Source of the DNA: Onchidella celtica
Taxonomy: Eukaryota > Mollusca > Gastropoda > Systellommatophora > Onchidiidae
Assembly (NCBI GenBank): GCA_963931925.1
Contig: OZ007570.1
Location: forward strand, 55,027,880-55,091,879
DNA: 64,000 nt
Direction of reading: 5' to 3'
Part shown: piece after piece, positions 31,800 to 43,300 of the stretch
Layout: the number at the start of each line of letters is the position of its first letter
How positions within the stretch are numbered: the stretch's first letter is position 1
The notes under the pieces: model-generated
Told to the model about the DNA's origin: nothing
Databases searched by the model: none
Seen by the model: the letters and a program-made list of their open reading frames with translations, nothing else
Program-made: the position numbers and the translations under genes

Positions 31800-32606
31800 G
31801 CAGCACTTTCTTTCTTTTTTTTCTATTGCGGTGTGAGTGCGGGACAAACCAAAAAAAAAACAAATAAAATTCCGAATTGGCCCTCTCAGGTATTTTAGTG
31901 GCCGTTCTTATCAGAGGAAGGGGTGACTATACGCACTATCCTCCCACCACTAGACTATACTACGGAAAACCGGATGAAGTTTCTGGTGTTTGTTTTTTTT
32001 CCCTTCTACTTCTAGGCTAGTTGGATCACACTCGCAGCAGGAAAGCTGGTTGGACCAATCCGTGTCACAGTTCAAGGTTTGCGTGAAATAACGACAAAGA
32101 ATATTGAGAAATAAATTCGGGACCTAGATCTTTGTTTGTGGGATCTGTGATTTCGTCTTAGGTGTGTTTAAGTTTCGTGTGCTCAACTGTTTTCACATTT
32201 TCAAAATGCTAAGATAAAGAAGAAGGGGGCAAAAACAGTATACACAGCGATTTCAACCCTTGTCCCATATTAAGTGAACTCGTCCACGTACCGCCTAATG
32301 CAAGGATAGCTGGTGGACAGCCAGCCTCTTGCTCCTGTGTTGCAGTGAACGTCAACAGACGGGTCAGTCAGGTCGTTTTGAACACATGTAGATCATGTTC
32401 ACTTGAGTATGCATTTACAAAAATATGCTGGACATATCATAAGTGGCCCCTATGATATTTGGATTACTTTTATAAAGTAGCCTACTTGTAATGAGATACG
32501 ATGACGACCATTGCTAAATAGAAGGCTTATGGCATACAGACTTTTCTGCATTTAAATGCTGTTCAAGACATACTTTAACTTTTTTAAAAGTACTTCGTGC
32601 TTCCAT

Positions 32607-32907
32607 GCTTTTGGCGGACGGACGTGCTTTGGTGCTGCTAACGAAGCAAGAACTCGCAGCTAAGTAAACTGTTTCACTTCGTTCCTGTTGATGTCTTTTA
32701 TTGTTCGTTTTTTTTCACTTGACAAAGGCGAAAGCCGAAAATTTGTGTATTTTCTGTCTTCTCTTTAGTTTGCTTTGTATTGTTTGGGTTTTATTTCTCA
32801 CGGGGGCTTTGCAACATACAACCTTTTCTTTTTGCCCAATTTTGACTTTGCTTATAGCCCTGCTGCGACCCCACAGGTTTTCTGTGGTTTTTATGATATT
32901 TCGTGAA
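32607..32907 (-). repeat. Inverted repeat arm B
   Basis: Reverse complement of arm A (22173-22474). It ends at TTCGTGAA, directly abutting the 240-bp repeat at 32908. It may be that arm plus 240-bp repeat form one larger dispersed element of about 540 bp, of which only parts occur elsewhere. Confidence 0.8.
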
Positions 32908-33147
32908 TTTAACCTTTTACCAAGAGGTCTGCACTTTTTTTGTCATGGTGAAATATTGCATTATGGTGTCTCTCAGTTGGATTTTCATCAAGGAAAACTA
33001 GGAGTAAATGACCGACTCTGTTGTTGGTCGTTGTGTTTATTTGATGTGGTAATTAGAGAGATATTCTGTTGCTTTGGTTACACCCCTTTTAAAAGTACAC
33101 GTGTATTCTATAAGCTGGAAATCAAATCTCTTGCCCATGTCATACTA
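32908..33147. repeat. 240-bp dispersed repeat, site 2
   Basis: Near-identical to 28239-28478 in the same orientation, 4.67 kb away. Flanks differ (GTGAA on the left, AGTTAC on the right) and show no target-site duplication. Confidence 0.8.
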
Positions 33148-34672
33148 GTTACTTGTACTAACTACACTTATCAAAACATTGCCTTCTCCCTCCTCCACTG
33201 TCTTGAGGCCCGACCTCCATTATGTTACAAGTACTTTGGAGTTGCTGAATGATCAAATGCATACTTTTTTCTGACAAGCAATTATCATAACATTGAATGA
33301 GTCCTCAATTGATTATATATTATAACACACTCTTAAATAGTACAAATCTCCTTCATACTGTCCTCCATATCTCAGACATGTCCACTCGTAAGAAAGGATT
33401 TGCCTTTGACCAAGGGCTTGCTTATGTGTGGGTCCTCTCCTTCATCTGGCATTGCACTAATGAAATAATGATGGATGTGCCCATAGTTCGGTAGAGGTCC
33501 AAAAGGAAATGCATTCCATCCTGTGGGAGCAAAATAGGAATAACACATTAGTTTAAATCCAGAAAGGTTTGTTTTCTTAATTGCTAATTTATTTTATGTT
33601 ACCTCATGTTACCTCATAAACAGAGCCTAGTAACCTGAACTGATGTGAATGTAATACAATAATACATACATGTATTTTCATTTCATATAATACATGTCAT
33701 AATTCATGTTGAGTATTTTTCAAAGATTGCCTGAAACTTGACAAACACAAAATTAATGGTCAATAGAAAGGAGACTGGGTTAGATTAGTTGACACTTAAC
33801 AAAACTTGCAGTTGCACCAACAATGAAATAATCTTGACCCACATCACACGCGTGAGGGTTCAAAGCCCGCTGTCCGGTCAGTGACCTTACTCACAGAGAA
33901 TTGTGCCTGGGTCACACTGACTCTTGCCGATGTACGATGACTACATTACCGCTGTCCACGTAGTTCCCTTTTCATTGATCGGCATGTAAACATTTGCTGC
34001 TATGCTTTATCACGCTTGATAATGAATTAACCAGCTTAACCTTTATCTGTAAGTCTCTAACCAATGATCTGACTTATGAAACCAAACTGACAGCTGTAGT
34101 TTTCATGCGAACAAAGCATGATAACGAGCCACGCCCCCCCCCCTTCCCCCAACCCTAAACAAATGGTTTCATCCTGATTGACACATACTAATGAACCAAT
34201 GTGGACATTTGGGGGAAAGGTCATTTCAGAGCTTGTTTCTGATTGGTTCTTAGATACAGACAACTCTAGATGATAGTCAGCTTATGAGAAAATGAGATAA
34301 TATTGCAGATTTGTTGAGCAACAGTTTCCCATGTCGATGTTACACCTTTTGATACCGTGGGGAGAGCCTTTGAAAGCTTAGACTTTGTGATTCCGACCAG
34401 TGGTTCACTGGTTAACATGTCCTTGTCACAATGTCTTTGAGTTAGAAGAGATACAGTGAGCAATAAGACGGTAGTTATATCTCAAAGAGGTCAGTGACCC
34501 GACGCATGATATTACGGCATCTGCGTGGTCAGCTTGATCTTGCCGTATTTATATGCCTGAGCAGAGTGAGTGCATGGAAAGACGATGGTGTATTTTGACC
34601 CCTTGGCAGGGTGAGGGTTAAGAATATTTCTTTTATAATAAGATTTATGAGTATGTCTTTATTCTTTATTTG

Positions 34673-35731
34673 AAGGGTTGCATGACAAACTGCGTTAAGC
34701 GCCAAATTGGAAAAAAATGAGTTATGTGCCCTAAACGATAGAGCTGATTACCAACCACATGTACGCGTAATTTTTTTTTTGCGGAACGCGTTGTATCCAT
34801 TTTTTTTCTAGAGCCAAACGCTGACTTTTTTGACAGAATGCATTATCCGCCCGATCTATTTTTTGGCAGAACGCGTTACTAGCCAAAATGCCGCTGACAG
34901 CCAATCAGCGATCATGAAATCGTCAACATCCGGACACACCTCCACTTTGTATTTCCTGTTGTCAACGGAAGCAGCGAAATAATGCAGCTGATGCTGATGA
35001 TGAGAGTGACAGTGAAAGTGAATGAAGTGAGAAACCTGTTGTACGTAAGGATGATGTTTTGGTTGAGTGAATGATATGTGTATGAAAGCATGAAGTGAGA
35101 ATTCTGTTGTATGTATTATGTATGGACCATGTTTTGGATCAGCGAATAATATGTGAGTGAATGAAGTGAGAATCCTGTTGTATGTATGGATCATGTTTTG
35201 GGTGAGTGAGTGATATGTGTATGAGTGAATGAAGTGAGAATCCTGTTGTATGTGTGGATCATATTTGGTCAATGTAAAGAAAAAAAAAACAGAATCGATC
35301 CAAAGCCGAGGTCCGGGATAAGCGTTTTACTTCTCACTCAGTGAATCAAAAACCCTCATAATGTACCCAATGCTGATTGTTTAGTATATTTTGTCACTTC
35401 ATTTTCCTTAATTGCACCTTTTATTGTTTTTCATAGACGTTACGTTTGTTCAGACTCAGCGTACTTTACACAGATTGATTTTTGAAGAAGATAATGCATT
35501 TTGTGAAAAATGGTTGGCCTGGATATAATGAGTTTTGTGAAAAAGCCTATAAAAGACAGTGCTCTAGATCCTAGTAGCATTCACCTTTAGTTTCATACAT
35601 TTCAGTTTTAAAATGTCCTTGATGACTATTTCAGATGTAATCACAATGAAATGTCCAAAGTGGCTTTTGAAAAACCTCATTTTTCTCAGTTTGCAGTTTT
35701 TTGATATAATGCGTTTTGTCACGCAACCCTT
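34673..35731. mobile_element. Non-autonomous DNA transposon with 25-bp TIRs
   Basis: Left end AAGGGTTGCATGACAAACTG and right end (reverse complement) AAGGGTTGCGTGACAAAACG are inverted repeats of about 25 bp. The interior of about 1 kb repeats GCG..GAACGCGTT-like and GTTTTGTGA/TAATGCGTTTTGT-like words related to the ends, and it carries a minisatellite. No transposase is present. Copy 0 has lost collinearity exactly at this point. No convincing TSD; the superfamily is unassigned. Unit 2 copy: 55941-56999. Confidence 0.75.
35021..35272. repeat. Minisatellite, period about 68 bp, nearly 4 copies
   Basis: Units begin at about 35021, 35090, 35161 and 35229 with (A)ATGAAGTGAGAATCCTGTTG, then TATGGATCATGTTTTGG. 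It lies inside the TIR element and produces the spurious 138-residue repetitive frame on the minus strand. Unit 2 copy: about 56289-56540. Confidence 0.85.
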
Positions 35732-35734
35732 TAT

Positions 35735-36830
35735 ATATATATACGCTGGCATTTGGTAAGTCAATTGGTGTTTGCTTTGGTGAATACCCTACAGTCTTTT
35801 TCATACAGTCCCACACCTGTCTGATTTTGTGTGACGTAAATTGCTGCAGTAATTTATTGTTGTATTAATTTCAGCATTCTAGCTCCTATCTTTTTTTCAA
35901 TTTTCTTTGGATTTCCTCCTTTTTCATTTCATCTTTTCCTTGGAATGCTCTTTTCTTTTCATGTAAAAGTAATTTTAATTCTTTGCTGACCCAGGGTTCA
36001 TTATTTTGGAAACACTACTTCTTTCTTATTCAAAATCAAATCGTCACAAAATTTAAGGGGATTTACGGTGGTAAAAATTGTTTCTTTGATATCAATATTC
36101 TTTCAGAGTTGATATCTCCTTTATTCCTTAATCAATTTTTATGAAATCTTGAACGATTATTCCTTTTGTGTGTTGTAACAAATCTACAAGTGCTTTTTTC
36201 TAATATTTTAACTGAATTTTTTAATTTTGCATTTTTTTGTAGCTCAGAGTCTACTTTTTTGGTGATCCGATTTGCGTGTCCAATAAAAAAATTCATTAAA
36301 AAAAAATATCAACCCTAGCTTAAAAAACAGTTGTAAATATTTAAAAATGATCTCAAGGTGCCTGTAGTGTATGCAAAGTTTTAAAAAATACACTCAAGTA
36401 GATTTTGAGATATGCATTACATTGTTACATAATCACAGCAATAATGAACCAAATTTGTTGGTAACACTTAATATTCAATTTCTACCACCTAAGAAGTAAG
36501 TTGATCTAGATATTTTATCTTTAACAGCCAAAATAACAAAAAATGAAGTTACTATTACATACCCCCTTAATGTATTCGGAAGTGATGTACGTTAATTCGT
36601 GAATATCTCTGGCAGTATCACTAAAGACAGTCCAATCTGTACAATCAAAACAGCCTTTGAGTTGGTCGATGGTATCCTCATCCCAGATGGTGACAGACTT
36701 TTTAATTGGTTTGGTTTATTGGCCTTTATTCTTGGGTCGGTAGCTGGGCAGCAATGATGTCATGCTGTGGTCAGAATTGCCAAGTGGTGGAAGGGATCTC
36801 AAGACGTAGGCTTTTTTTAACGTTGCCATG
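35735..36830 (-). pseudogene. LINE fragment: endonuclease end to RT start, interrupted by a MITE
   Basis: Minus-strand pieces are in the correct order for a CR1/L2/Jockey-type LINE. The endonuclease end is AYVLRSLPPLGNSDHSM then SYRPKNKGQ (about 36716-36826). The linker follows, VTIWDEDTIDQLKGCFDCTD (about 36570-36710). After the MITE come NNEPWVSKELKLLL and EKKRAFQGKDE, then VWDCMKKTVGY (to about 35735). Several frameshifts and stops break the frame. Both ends are truncated; the 3' side abuts the TIR element at 35731. Clade is inferred from the motifs only. Unit 2 copy: about 57003-58098. Confidence 0.8.
36053..36570. mobile_element. 518-bp MITE with TTAA ends, inserted in the LINE
   Basis: TTAAGGGG at the left and CCCCTTAA at the right form an inverted pair whose outer TTAA is the expected target-site duplication of piggyBac-type elements. 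LINE coding homology stops at one side and resumes on the other. The interior is AT-rich with no frame. Unit 2 copy: 57321-57838. Confidence 0.7.
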
Positions 36831-37490
36831 GCAAAAAAAGCAACACTGGCGTTCAAAACAGCACTTTTCTCTTTTCCCTTTTTTTTTTTCTTTCTTCTCC
36901 ATATTTCAACTTTATACAAAACCTTACTGCATCCCCAGATTCTCAGATCTGACAAAAATACACTCAACATGTCAACAAAATGAATGCATGGGTTTACTGT
37001 TTGGGAATTAAAAAATTACACTGGGGAAAAAGAAAAAGAATCTGGGTAAACTTAAGAGCTTCCTTTTCGAAGAAAGATAACCATGAAAATTCTACCACCA
37101 CGATTTATCTCCCATTGCATACCAAGTGCATGAAATACTTCTTGCAAAGCAGAAAACTCCATTCCTTTGCCTGTTTTTGAAAATGACCACAAGATTTTAG
37201 TCAGTGTATTCAATAGCTGTCTGGACCAAGTAAATAAATGATCTGAGTAAACATTTTCTCCATAGTTTTGACCCACAAAGTAGCCACAAAATTATCCTCA
37301 TTGACCAAGTTATGGAAAGTCTTTATTTTTATATCACACCTATACACCTACAACAACACTTAATATGTAGCGAGACAACTGTTCTCTCTACCTCCTGCTT
37401 GTCAATCCAGATAATCACGTTTTGCCAAAGAGAAAATAAACAGTATGGACAGTTATTAGCACATACTACATTCTGGATTGCTAAATTACC
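36831..37490. other. Unit sequence, no gene assigned
   Basis: A minus-strand frame at 37052-37276 (with FTWSRQLLNTL and EFSALQEVFHALG) looks protein-like in composition but matches no family I recognise and has no clear splice sites. It could be an upstream remnant of the LINE or unrelated. Unit 2 equivalent: about 58099-58759. Confidence 0.4.
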
Positions 37491-37830
37491 TTAACTCTTT
37501 CCCTATTGGCCAGCATTCTACATCTGGACGGAGCACTTCCTGGGATTACACGCCATACTGCACTGTGCATTTGTAAACAAAGATCACCTTACTACACAAC
37601 AGCTGTCCAAACTACACATTATCGCACTTGTGGTATCACTGGACATGGTAGGACAAAGGATGCTTTACCAACAATTCTATTTTTAAGGTTCAATGTCAAG
37701 GAATGCTAAAATTTTCCAATACAGTGGTCAAGGAATACCTTTGGAATGTCACAACGCAGGCTGTGTTGTACCGTCTGCAGCTAGGGAAGCGTGTGACGCA
37801 GTGTGCATTGTACTGTAGGGAAAGAGTTAA
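37491..37830. mobile_element. 340-bp MITE with 15-bp TIRs and TTAA
   Basis: TTAACTCTTTCCCTA at the left and TAGGGAAAGAGTTAA at the right are perfect inverted repeats including TTAA. The interior has subterminal words in both ends (CATACTGCACTGTGCA and GCAGTGTGCATTGTACTG). PiggyBac-like by target site; no coding capacity. A lone related end, TTAACTCATTCCCTAC, is at 38683-38698. Unit 2 copy: 58760-59099. Confidence 0.85.
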
Positions 37831-38371
37831 GTGCCAAATCTGAGAAAATCAAGATTACAATGCTTCTGATATACTCTGGACAAGTAGTAATCCTCTTCAA
37901 TATTTTTTTTTTATGGCCTCACTTCCATATTTATAATACTTTCATCAAAATGTTGTCAGTCAATTTCATCTTTTGACGTTCTGTGTTGTCATAAAGACAA
38001 ACAAAATTTTTTTTTTTTAATTGAAAGGTTTTGAGAGAAAGAGAACCACAGTTAAACGAAGGTTTCAGTCCTCAACTTCATCACATTCTGCAGGCGTGCT
38101 CGCGCCTGCTAGGCCACACCAGTGTTACAAGTCTGGGCGTTCTCCTTGTAGTAAAAATGTCAAAAGTTTCAATTTTTCTTGAAAAAAAAAAAATACTTAT
38201 AACGTTGTGGTGACACTTGAAAACAATTGGGCCTTTACAGGTGTTATTAAGTTGATGCAATTTGTCCTGGGCAATCTTAAAGTATGGGAAAAAACTAAAA
38301 AGATCAATAACTTTACAATGAATCAGGAACGAAAAAGAAAAGATAATGGCAGTATTTGAAATCCAACGTAC
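37831..38371. other. Unit sequence downstream (minus sense) of an exon-like island
   Basis: AT-rich with A and T runs. If the exon-like island at 38372-38601 is real this would be intron. No second exon was found. Confidence 0.4.
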
Positions 38372-38601
38372 CAATTTCAGGTCTGACCTTGATCTCATTC
38401 TCTGGGTAACGTGTGAGCATCTCCAGAAATTGGTCAATTCTCTGCTCAGACAGACGAAATTAAGGTGGTTGGCGATGAAAGGATGGATGCCGACAGCTCC
38501 AGTTGTGCAGCATATTTGATGTTCTCGCAGCTGTTGATGATGTGCATGCGGTTCTCTTCTGCTCTGATGTAGCCTCTCAGGTACTTAATGATCTTCTTAA
38601 C
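38372..38601 (-). pseudogene. Exon-like island of unknown identity, frame broken
   Basis: On the minus strand there is an acceptor-like CATCTTTGCCCAG followed by codons for VKKIIKYLRGYIRAEENR and CENIKYAAQLE, which look like real protein. The frame hits TGA about 55 codons in. The neighbouring frame then reads RLSEQRIDQFLEMLTRYPEN and EIKVRPEIG up to a donor ATTG/GTACGT. A 1-bp indel could link the two. Codon quality and base composition stand out from the AT-rich surroundings. I do not recognise the family. An identical copy is at about 59641-59870. Confidence 0.4.
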
Positions 38602-40310
38602 CTGGGCAAAGATGTATGAATGCATTTCAATTATGTGACCAGACATCCTCTACTCCACCTGCATTTGCTGTTTGACCTCTTGTTAACTCATTCCCTACGG
38701 TAACGTTTGTGGGCGTGGACGGGAACTCTCAACACTATCCAGTTTGAAAGTTAAATGCAGTTCAAAGATGTTTTCTCTTTCACTCAGTATAAACACAGGA
38801 CATAATATATTAGACATTAAACTAAAGGAAAGCCAATGAACCAGGATAGGATTCAGTATTTTGAGAAGTTGACTTAGGTATCAGTGTCGGAAAATTAGTG
38901 TCCACTCGAGCTGAATATCCGGCCTTCCATTGTGAAGCAAAAATCCACGAGCCGAATATTCAGCTTACCTTAGCAAAAGAATTAAAATGTTAAAAGTATA
39001 CCTATTTTAGTAAAAACTGTTTGGAGTACCCCCCCCCCCCCCCCCCCCAAATTACTGAAACATGATCATTATTAACGCGAATTTTCGCCAGGTCTTCCAT
39101 TTTTTAAATTGAAATTAAACACTGTGACGTTTCCTGCCATCATGTGGAGTCTGAGCATTTCTGCAACTCTTGGACACGGTGGGCCTCCCAATTTAGTTAA
39201 AAACATCAGCTGACATTTTAACACGCTCCATAAAAAGAAAAGTCGTGGGCCTTTAGCTGGAATTCTAGGCAGGGAATTGTCGAGCTGGGCGTTTACTTTA
39301 AAAATAAAAACACAACATCCTTATAGAAGACTAACTCGTCCCTCTGCGAGCCCCCCCTTCCCCATCCCATCCACGTATGGCCGCTCCTAAAGCCGCATGC
39401 TTGTGGGGTCTGTGGTCTGTGAGCCCCCCCAGTTTGGAAAATGAACTATTACTGAGGGAGTTGGTTTGCTCTGCGAATACTGCAACATGGATGCGTAGAA
39501 AAATGGGGGGGCTAATGCACTTTAGCCCACACACTTATGGGATGGACTTTCTCTGCCCAATGGTGCTCACCTCGACCGCATTTCAACTGGGACATTAAGC
39601 AGCCACAGGTAGCCTACTGCAGGAAGGTGGAGTCGGCACTTATAGCAAAGTATGGCCCCGTTGCTTCGTCCGCATTCTTCCTCAGATCTAAGCGGATTCA
39701 ATATGATATTGCCCATGTCAGTGGAGAGGCAGAAAGAACTGAGGGTTCTACAAATCTGTAAATGAGACAATCACATTGTTAGACTGGAACATCAACCCAC
39801 TCAGACCAATGCTCAAAAGCATGAAGTTTGAAGAAAGAAGCGGTAGCCGGAACTACTCTGTTTATTATTCTCAAGACAAGACTAATACAATTGGCCGTGA
39901 GAAAGGGGATGCAAGGTATGAGACATCAAAAGTTTGGATTCTGTTCTGGACTGGGTCCAGTCTATCTAATGTCTCCCAGCATTTATAGTAATTAGAACTA
40001 GTCTAATTATACTGGTTGCCCAAGGGCGGTTCAAACGTCATCCCTGATACAGCATCATCAAATTGAAAACACATAATCATCAGTCTTAACTCGAGAAAAG
40101 AGAAAATTGCATTGTACCTTCTTTAAGATTCTTTGAGGGAGTGTTAAAATATCCATGTCTTGTCTTCCAAGAGGCAGGTCTAAAACACTGTCATTAATGA
40201 TATAAGAGAGAAATTCCCCCCCCCCCTCCCCCCCCCCCCCCCAAACCCGTCATAACATGTCAAAAAAGGGTAATAAACAAAGCAAAAATAGAAAGACAAC
40301 ACACTTATTT
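38602..40310. other. End of unit 1; no gene recognised
   Basis: From 39240 it is paralogous to copy 0 block 3. Contains a C-run of about 20 at 39030-39049, another C tract at 40217-40242, and the TTAACTCATTCCCTAC lone MITE end at 38683. Short frames such as the one at 39776-39988 recur at 18517 and 61054, with changes expected for non-coding paralogues. Confidence 0.55.
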
Positions 40311-43300
40311 GTGAAGTGATTACTACTCGAGAAATTTTAAGAAAGGAAAAAAAAAGTGGCACGGGGACTCCAGCACACATTACCCTACTTAGCTACACTA
40401 GGTGTGCCGTTTGACTATGTGGTTGCGAGAGCACTTTTCCCATGACATGGACGATCCTAAGTCTAATACCCTAAAGTACCAGTTGCCCCTTAAGACCTAA
40501 GGAAGTAGGTTCTAATCCGTATGTTTTGTCCGGCCTACCCCCGACCAAACTCCACCCCAGCACTCAGTCCCTCAGCAGCGTCTTAAGGGAGGAAACTCGC
40601 CAGATCCTAGGCTATATTACAGGTCAGTTGGGCGTGACTAACCGTGCGAGTACCTTGGTCGACCGTCGACCTCAACGCTACATGGAAGCAGGAGCCAGTA
40701 ACCACCCGGGTTTCCCCAAAGTGGCTGTTCTGTACTATAAATAAATTTGGGTTTTCTTATATGACACACAATCCACACCTTGTCTGCCGTTATGGGTTTG
40801 ACCTCATTATGCATAAAATCATATATTAAATTTATTCCTTTATTAACCTTACTCAAAACGTTTTCTTTTCATTCAAACGCGTGGGTTTATCATTGTTCCA
40901 TAGAGATATGCGCCTCTTAATAAACAGGCTTCAAAATTTTGCAGTTTCAAAATATTAACAACTCAAGAACATGATTAGCTACCTTTGCCCTTGACATTAT
41001 CTTGGTTTTTATTACAAAACGGAAGTGGGAATCGATACTACTTAATTAATCGACTGCCAATAACTTTATTGAATATGATCACAAAATTAAGGCTTATTTC
41101 TGAAAAATCCCTTCTCTCAATCTTCTTTCTCTACATTTACATTTTCCTCATCACACCTTTTTTTTCCCTATAGTTGTTTTTTTTTTTTTTTTAAAGTCCA
41201 CATGACTTGGGAATGACATCATCATTCAGCACTAGGGGAACCAAAATCGATACCAAAAAGATACCATTATGAAGGAAAAGGCTAAGCACACTTAACAATC
41301 TTATCTCCTTGAGATTTGAAAATGGAAATAATACGTAAATTAATATCTGTTCAGACAAAAAACATAGCAGAAAACGAAAGGCATGAACCAGTTGCACATG
41401 TTAGCTTGGACTCTTTCCGAATTGTACATTTTCAAATATGTACTGAATAAGAAAAATGAAAAAAAATCTTGGAGAACAGATTTTTGTATTGTGATCACAA
41501 ACTCAAAACTTGCAACGACCAAATCACAATAATCATTATGGAGAAATAAAGGCAATTTGTCAGTTGGATGGAGAAAAAAAACTTAAGTGATAAGTCTCCG
41601 AAATGAAATTGACATTTATCAAAAAATGAATAAATCTACTATGTTATGCACAAATTCTCCACCTTTGAATGCAAAGGGCTTTTTTATTAGGCCACCCACA
41701 GTAACCAAATTTTGTACACGAATGTAGGTTTCAAATACTGTGGAAGGTGCATTGAAATTTGTATTGTTTTATTGGTCTTGTTTTTCATTTTTTTTTGAGT
41801 TGCCTTTGGGCCGTTGACTGCTCTCCTCTGATCCCATTTTTTTCACAAATACATGACCCATGGTGTGAACACTTCATGCCGGCTGATGTCAGCTACTCAG
41901 CATGCTAGTGGTGAAGTTAGAAGACAGGAAGGAATACATGATACAGAGAGTAGAAAGTGATGGGGTGGGGCAGTGGTTGGAGGTCGCACTGAGTGCGGCT
42001 TTTATGCTTGTATAAATATAAAATACTAAAATGGAACCTTTATACATTTAGTAAATGCTTACATCTACAATTATTCCATTTGCATAAAGTCTGATGGTAA
42101 AATGAATCTCGCGGTGCTGTAATTTAATGATCCGTGGCCGTATGCAAGAACTGTACATAACTGCTTACATGATGGATAGGCCCAAAGCATCGGTCCAAAA
42201 CACTACTTGGCATGCCAGAACTTTGTGTAAGCCTACATTATATGTATGTATGTGTAAAGTGATTCGTAACTTGCATAATTTGCACAATTGACTCAACGTA
42301 TTGAATCCAAAATTTGATAGAGATCTGCCTAAGATTAAAAAAAGATAGAGAAGCGCTTAATTTCTCCGGTTCTGTGTCAACTCCTGCATCCGGCCACTGA
42401 TATGTGCAAAAAAAATTCCAACCTTTTCCAGCAGTACCATGAAAAAGCAAAATGTACTGCCACAGCCGATATTTCCATCCAGAAACCAGGCGTCATTTGG
42501 ATCTTGAAACAGAATGTTATTTTGTCAATCAACTAGAAATTAAAACTGGGCATTAGATAAAACATGTACTATCTACATATCTGAATTTATATGTGTAAGC
42601 TTCACAGAACTTACATGCGAAGATTCAAAGTGGAAATAAGTCGCTCAATTTTATTACGATGTAGTCTATGCTTTGTTCCAGTCACAGACTAATAAATAAC
42701 CAGACTGGAAACACAAGCTTCGGGCTGTGTCGTTTTTTACGGAAGTTAATGAGATGCGGCCGCATAACCAACGTGGCCGCCGCTCGGGAAATTCCGATTT
42801 TAGTTCTATCTGCATTAGAAATTTCGTTTTATTTGTCAAGATTGGTTGTACATGTATTGATAATGCATTGTCTTGCCTATCCTTTCATTTTATTGTCTAC
42901 AGCTGCCTTTTTTTTATTGTTATAAATTATGACCGTCTGGACTTTTAACGACCGCTGCATTGTAACTGTGCTGAAGCGTCGGTCGCAACCGTAAATCTAA
43001 TGTGGCGAATGGTTCATGACCTTTCGCTGTTTTGTGACGTCACACAATGGGATCATCCAGTCTGTTTAATTTATTAGTCTGTGGTTCCAGTTTGGCTAAA
43101 TGAAGCTAATTATTTTAGTAAACACCAACCAAATAACGACCGATAGACTTTTTTCTGGAACAGCTGGATAAAGAATATAATTTTATGTTGTAAAACATTC
43201 TAAAAACCACACTTGAAAATGTATTGTCCAGTTGGCATCAAAATTATTCTATGAACTGAACTTTTAAAAGACTAAAAAGTTAATGTTACTTGACCTCTGT

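Larger units (their letters stand above)
32016..33395. repeat. 1.38-kb block present in the 21-kb units, absent from copy 0
   Basis: Copy 0 reads straight from TTCTACTTCTAG to GATTTGCCTTTGACC, while both units have 1,380 bp in between. The block includes inverted arm B and the second copy of the 240-bp repeat. No target-site duplication was seen, so it could be an insertion in the units or a deletion in copy 0. Unit 2 equivalent: about 53280-54659. Confidence 0.8.
31805..34672. repeat. Unit segment matching copy 0 8555-10013, plus a 1.38-kb extra block
   Basis: Collinear with copy 0 apart from 32016-33395. Contains tRNA-like remnants on the minus strand at about 31938-31960 (A-box-like TAGTCTAGTGGTGGGAGGATAGTG) and 33848-33905 (A-box-like GAGTAAGGTCACTGAC with B-box-like GGCTTTGAACC). 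A C-run at 34133-34142 varies between units. No gene was recognised. Confidence 0.7.
19051..40310. repeat. Tandem segmental duplication, unit 1 (about 21.26 kb)
   Basis: Direct tandem with unit 2. Corresponding landmarks are offset by 21,258 bp near 22 kb, 21,264 near 27-33 kb, 21,268 near 35-36 kb and 21,278 near 40 kb. The length change comes from homopolymers and a few short indels. Both units share the same LTR element, MITEs, LINE and inverted arms at the same sites with the same TSDs. All those insertions therefore predate this duplication. Confidence 0.97.

Noticed and set aside
32701-33252. 183-residue open frame, also in unit 2 at 53965
   Set aside because: It spans the end of inverted arm B and the 240-bp repeat, both dispersed repeats. 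Parts of the peptide recur in other contexts (22168-22386 minus; 28287-28508). There is no known domain, and conservation is explained by recent duplication.
34856-35272. 138-residue His/Ser/Thr-rich frame on the minus strand
   Set aside because: It is a translation of the 68-bp minisatellite within the TIR element.
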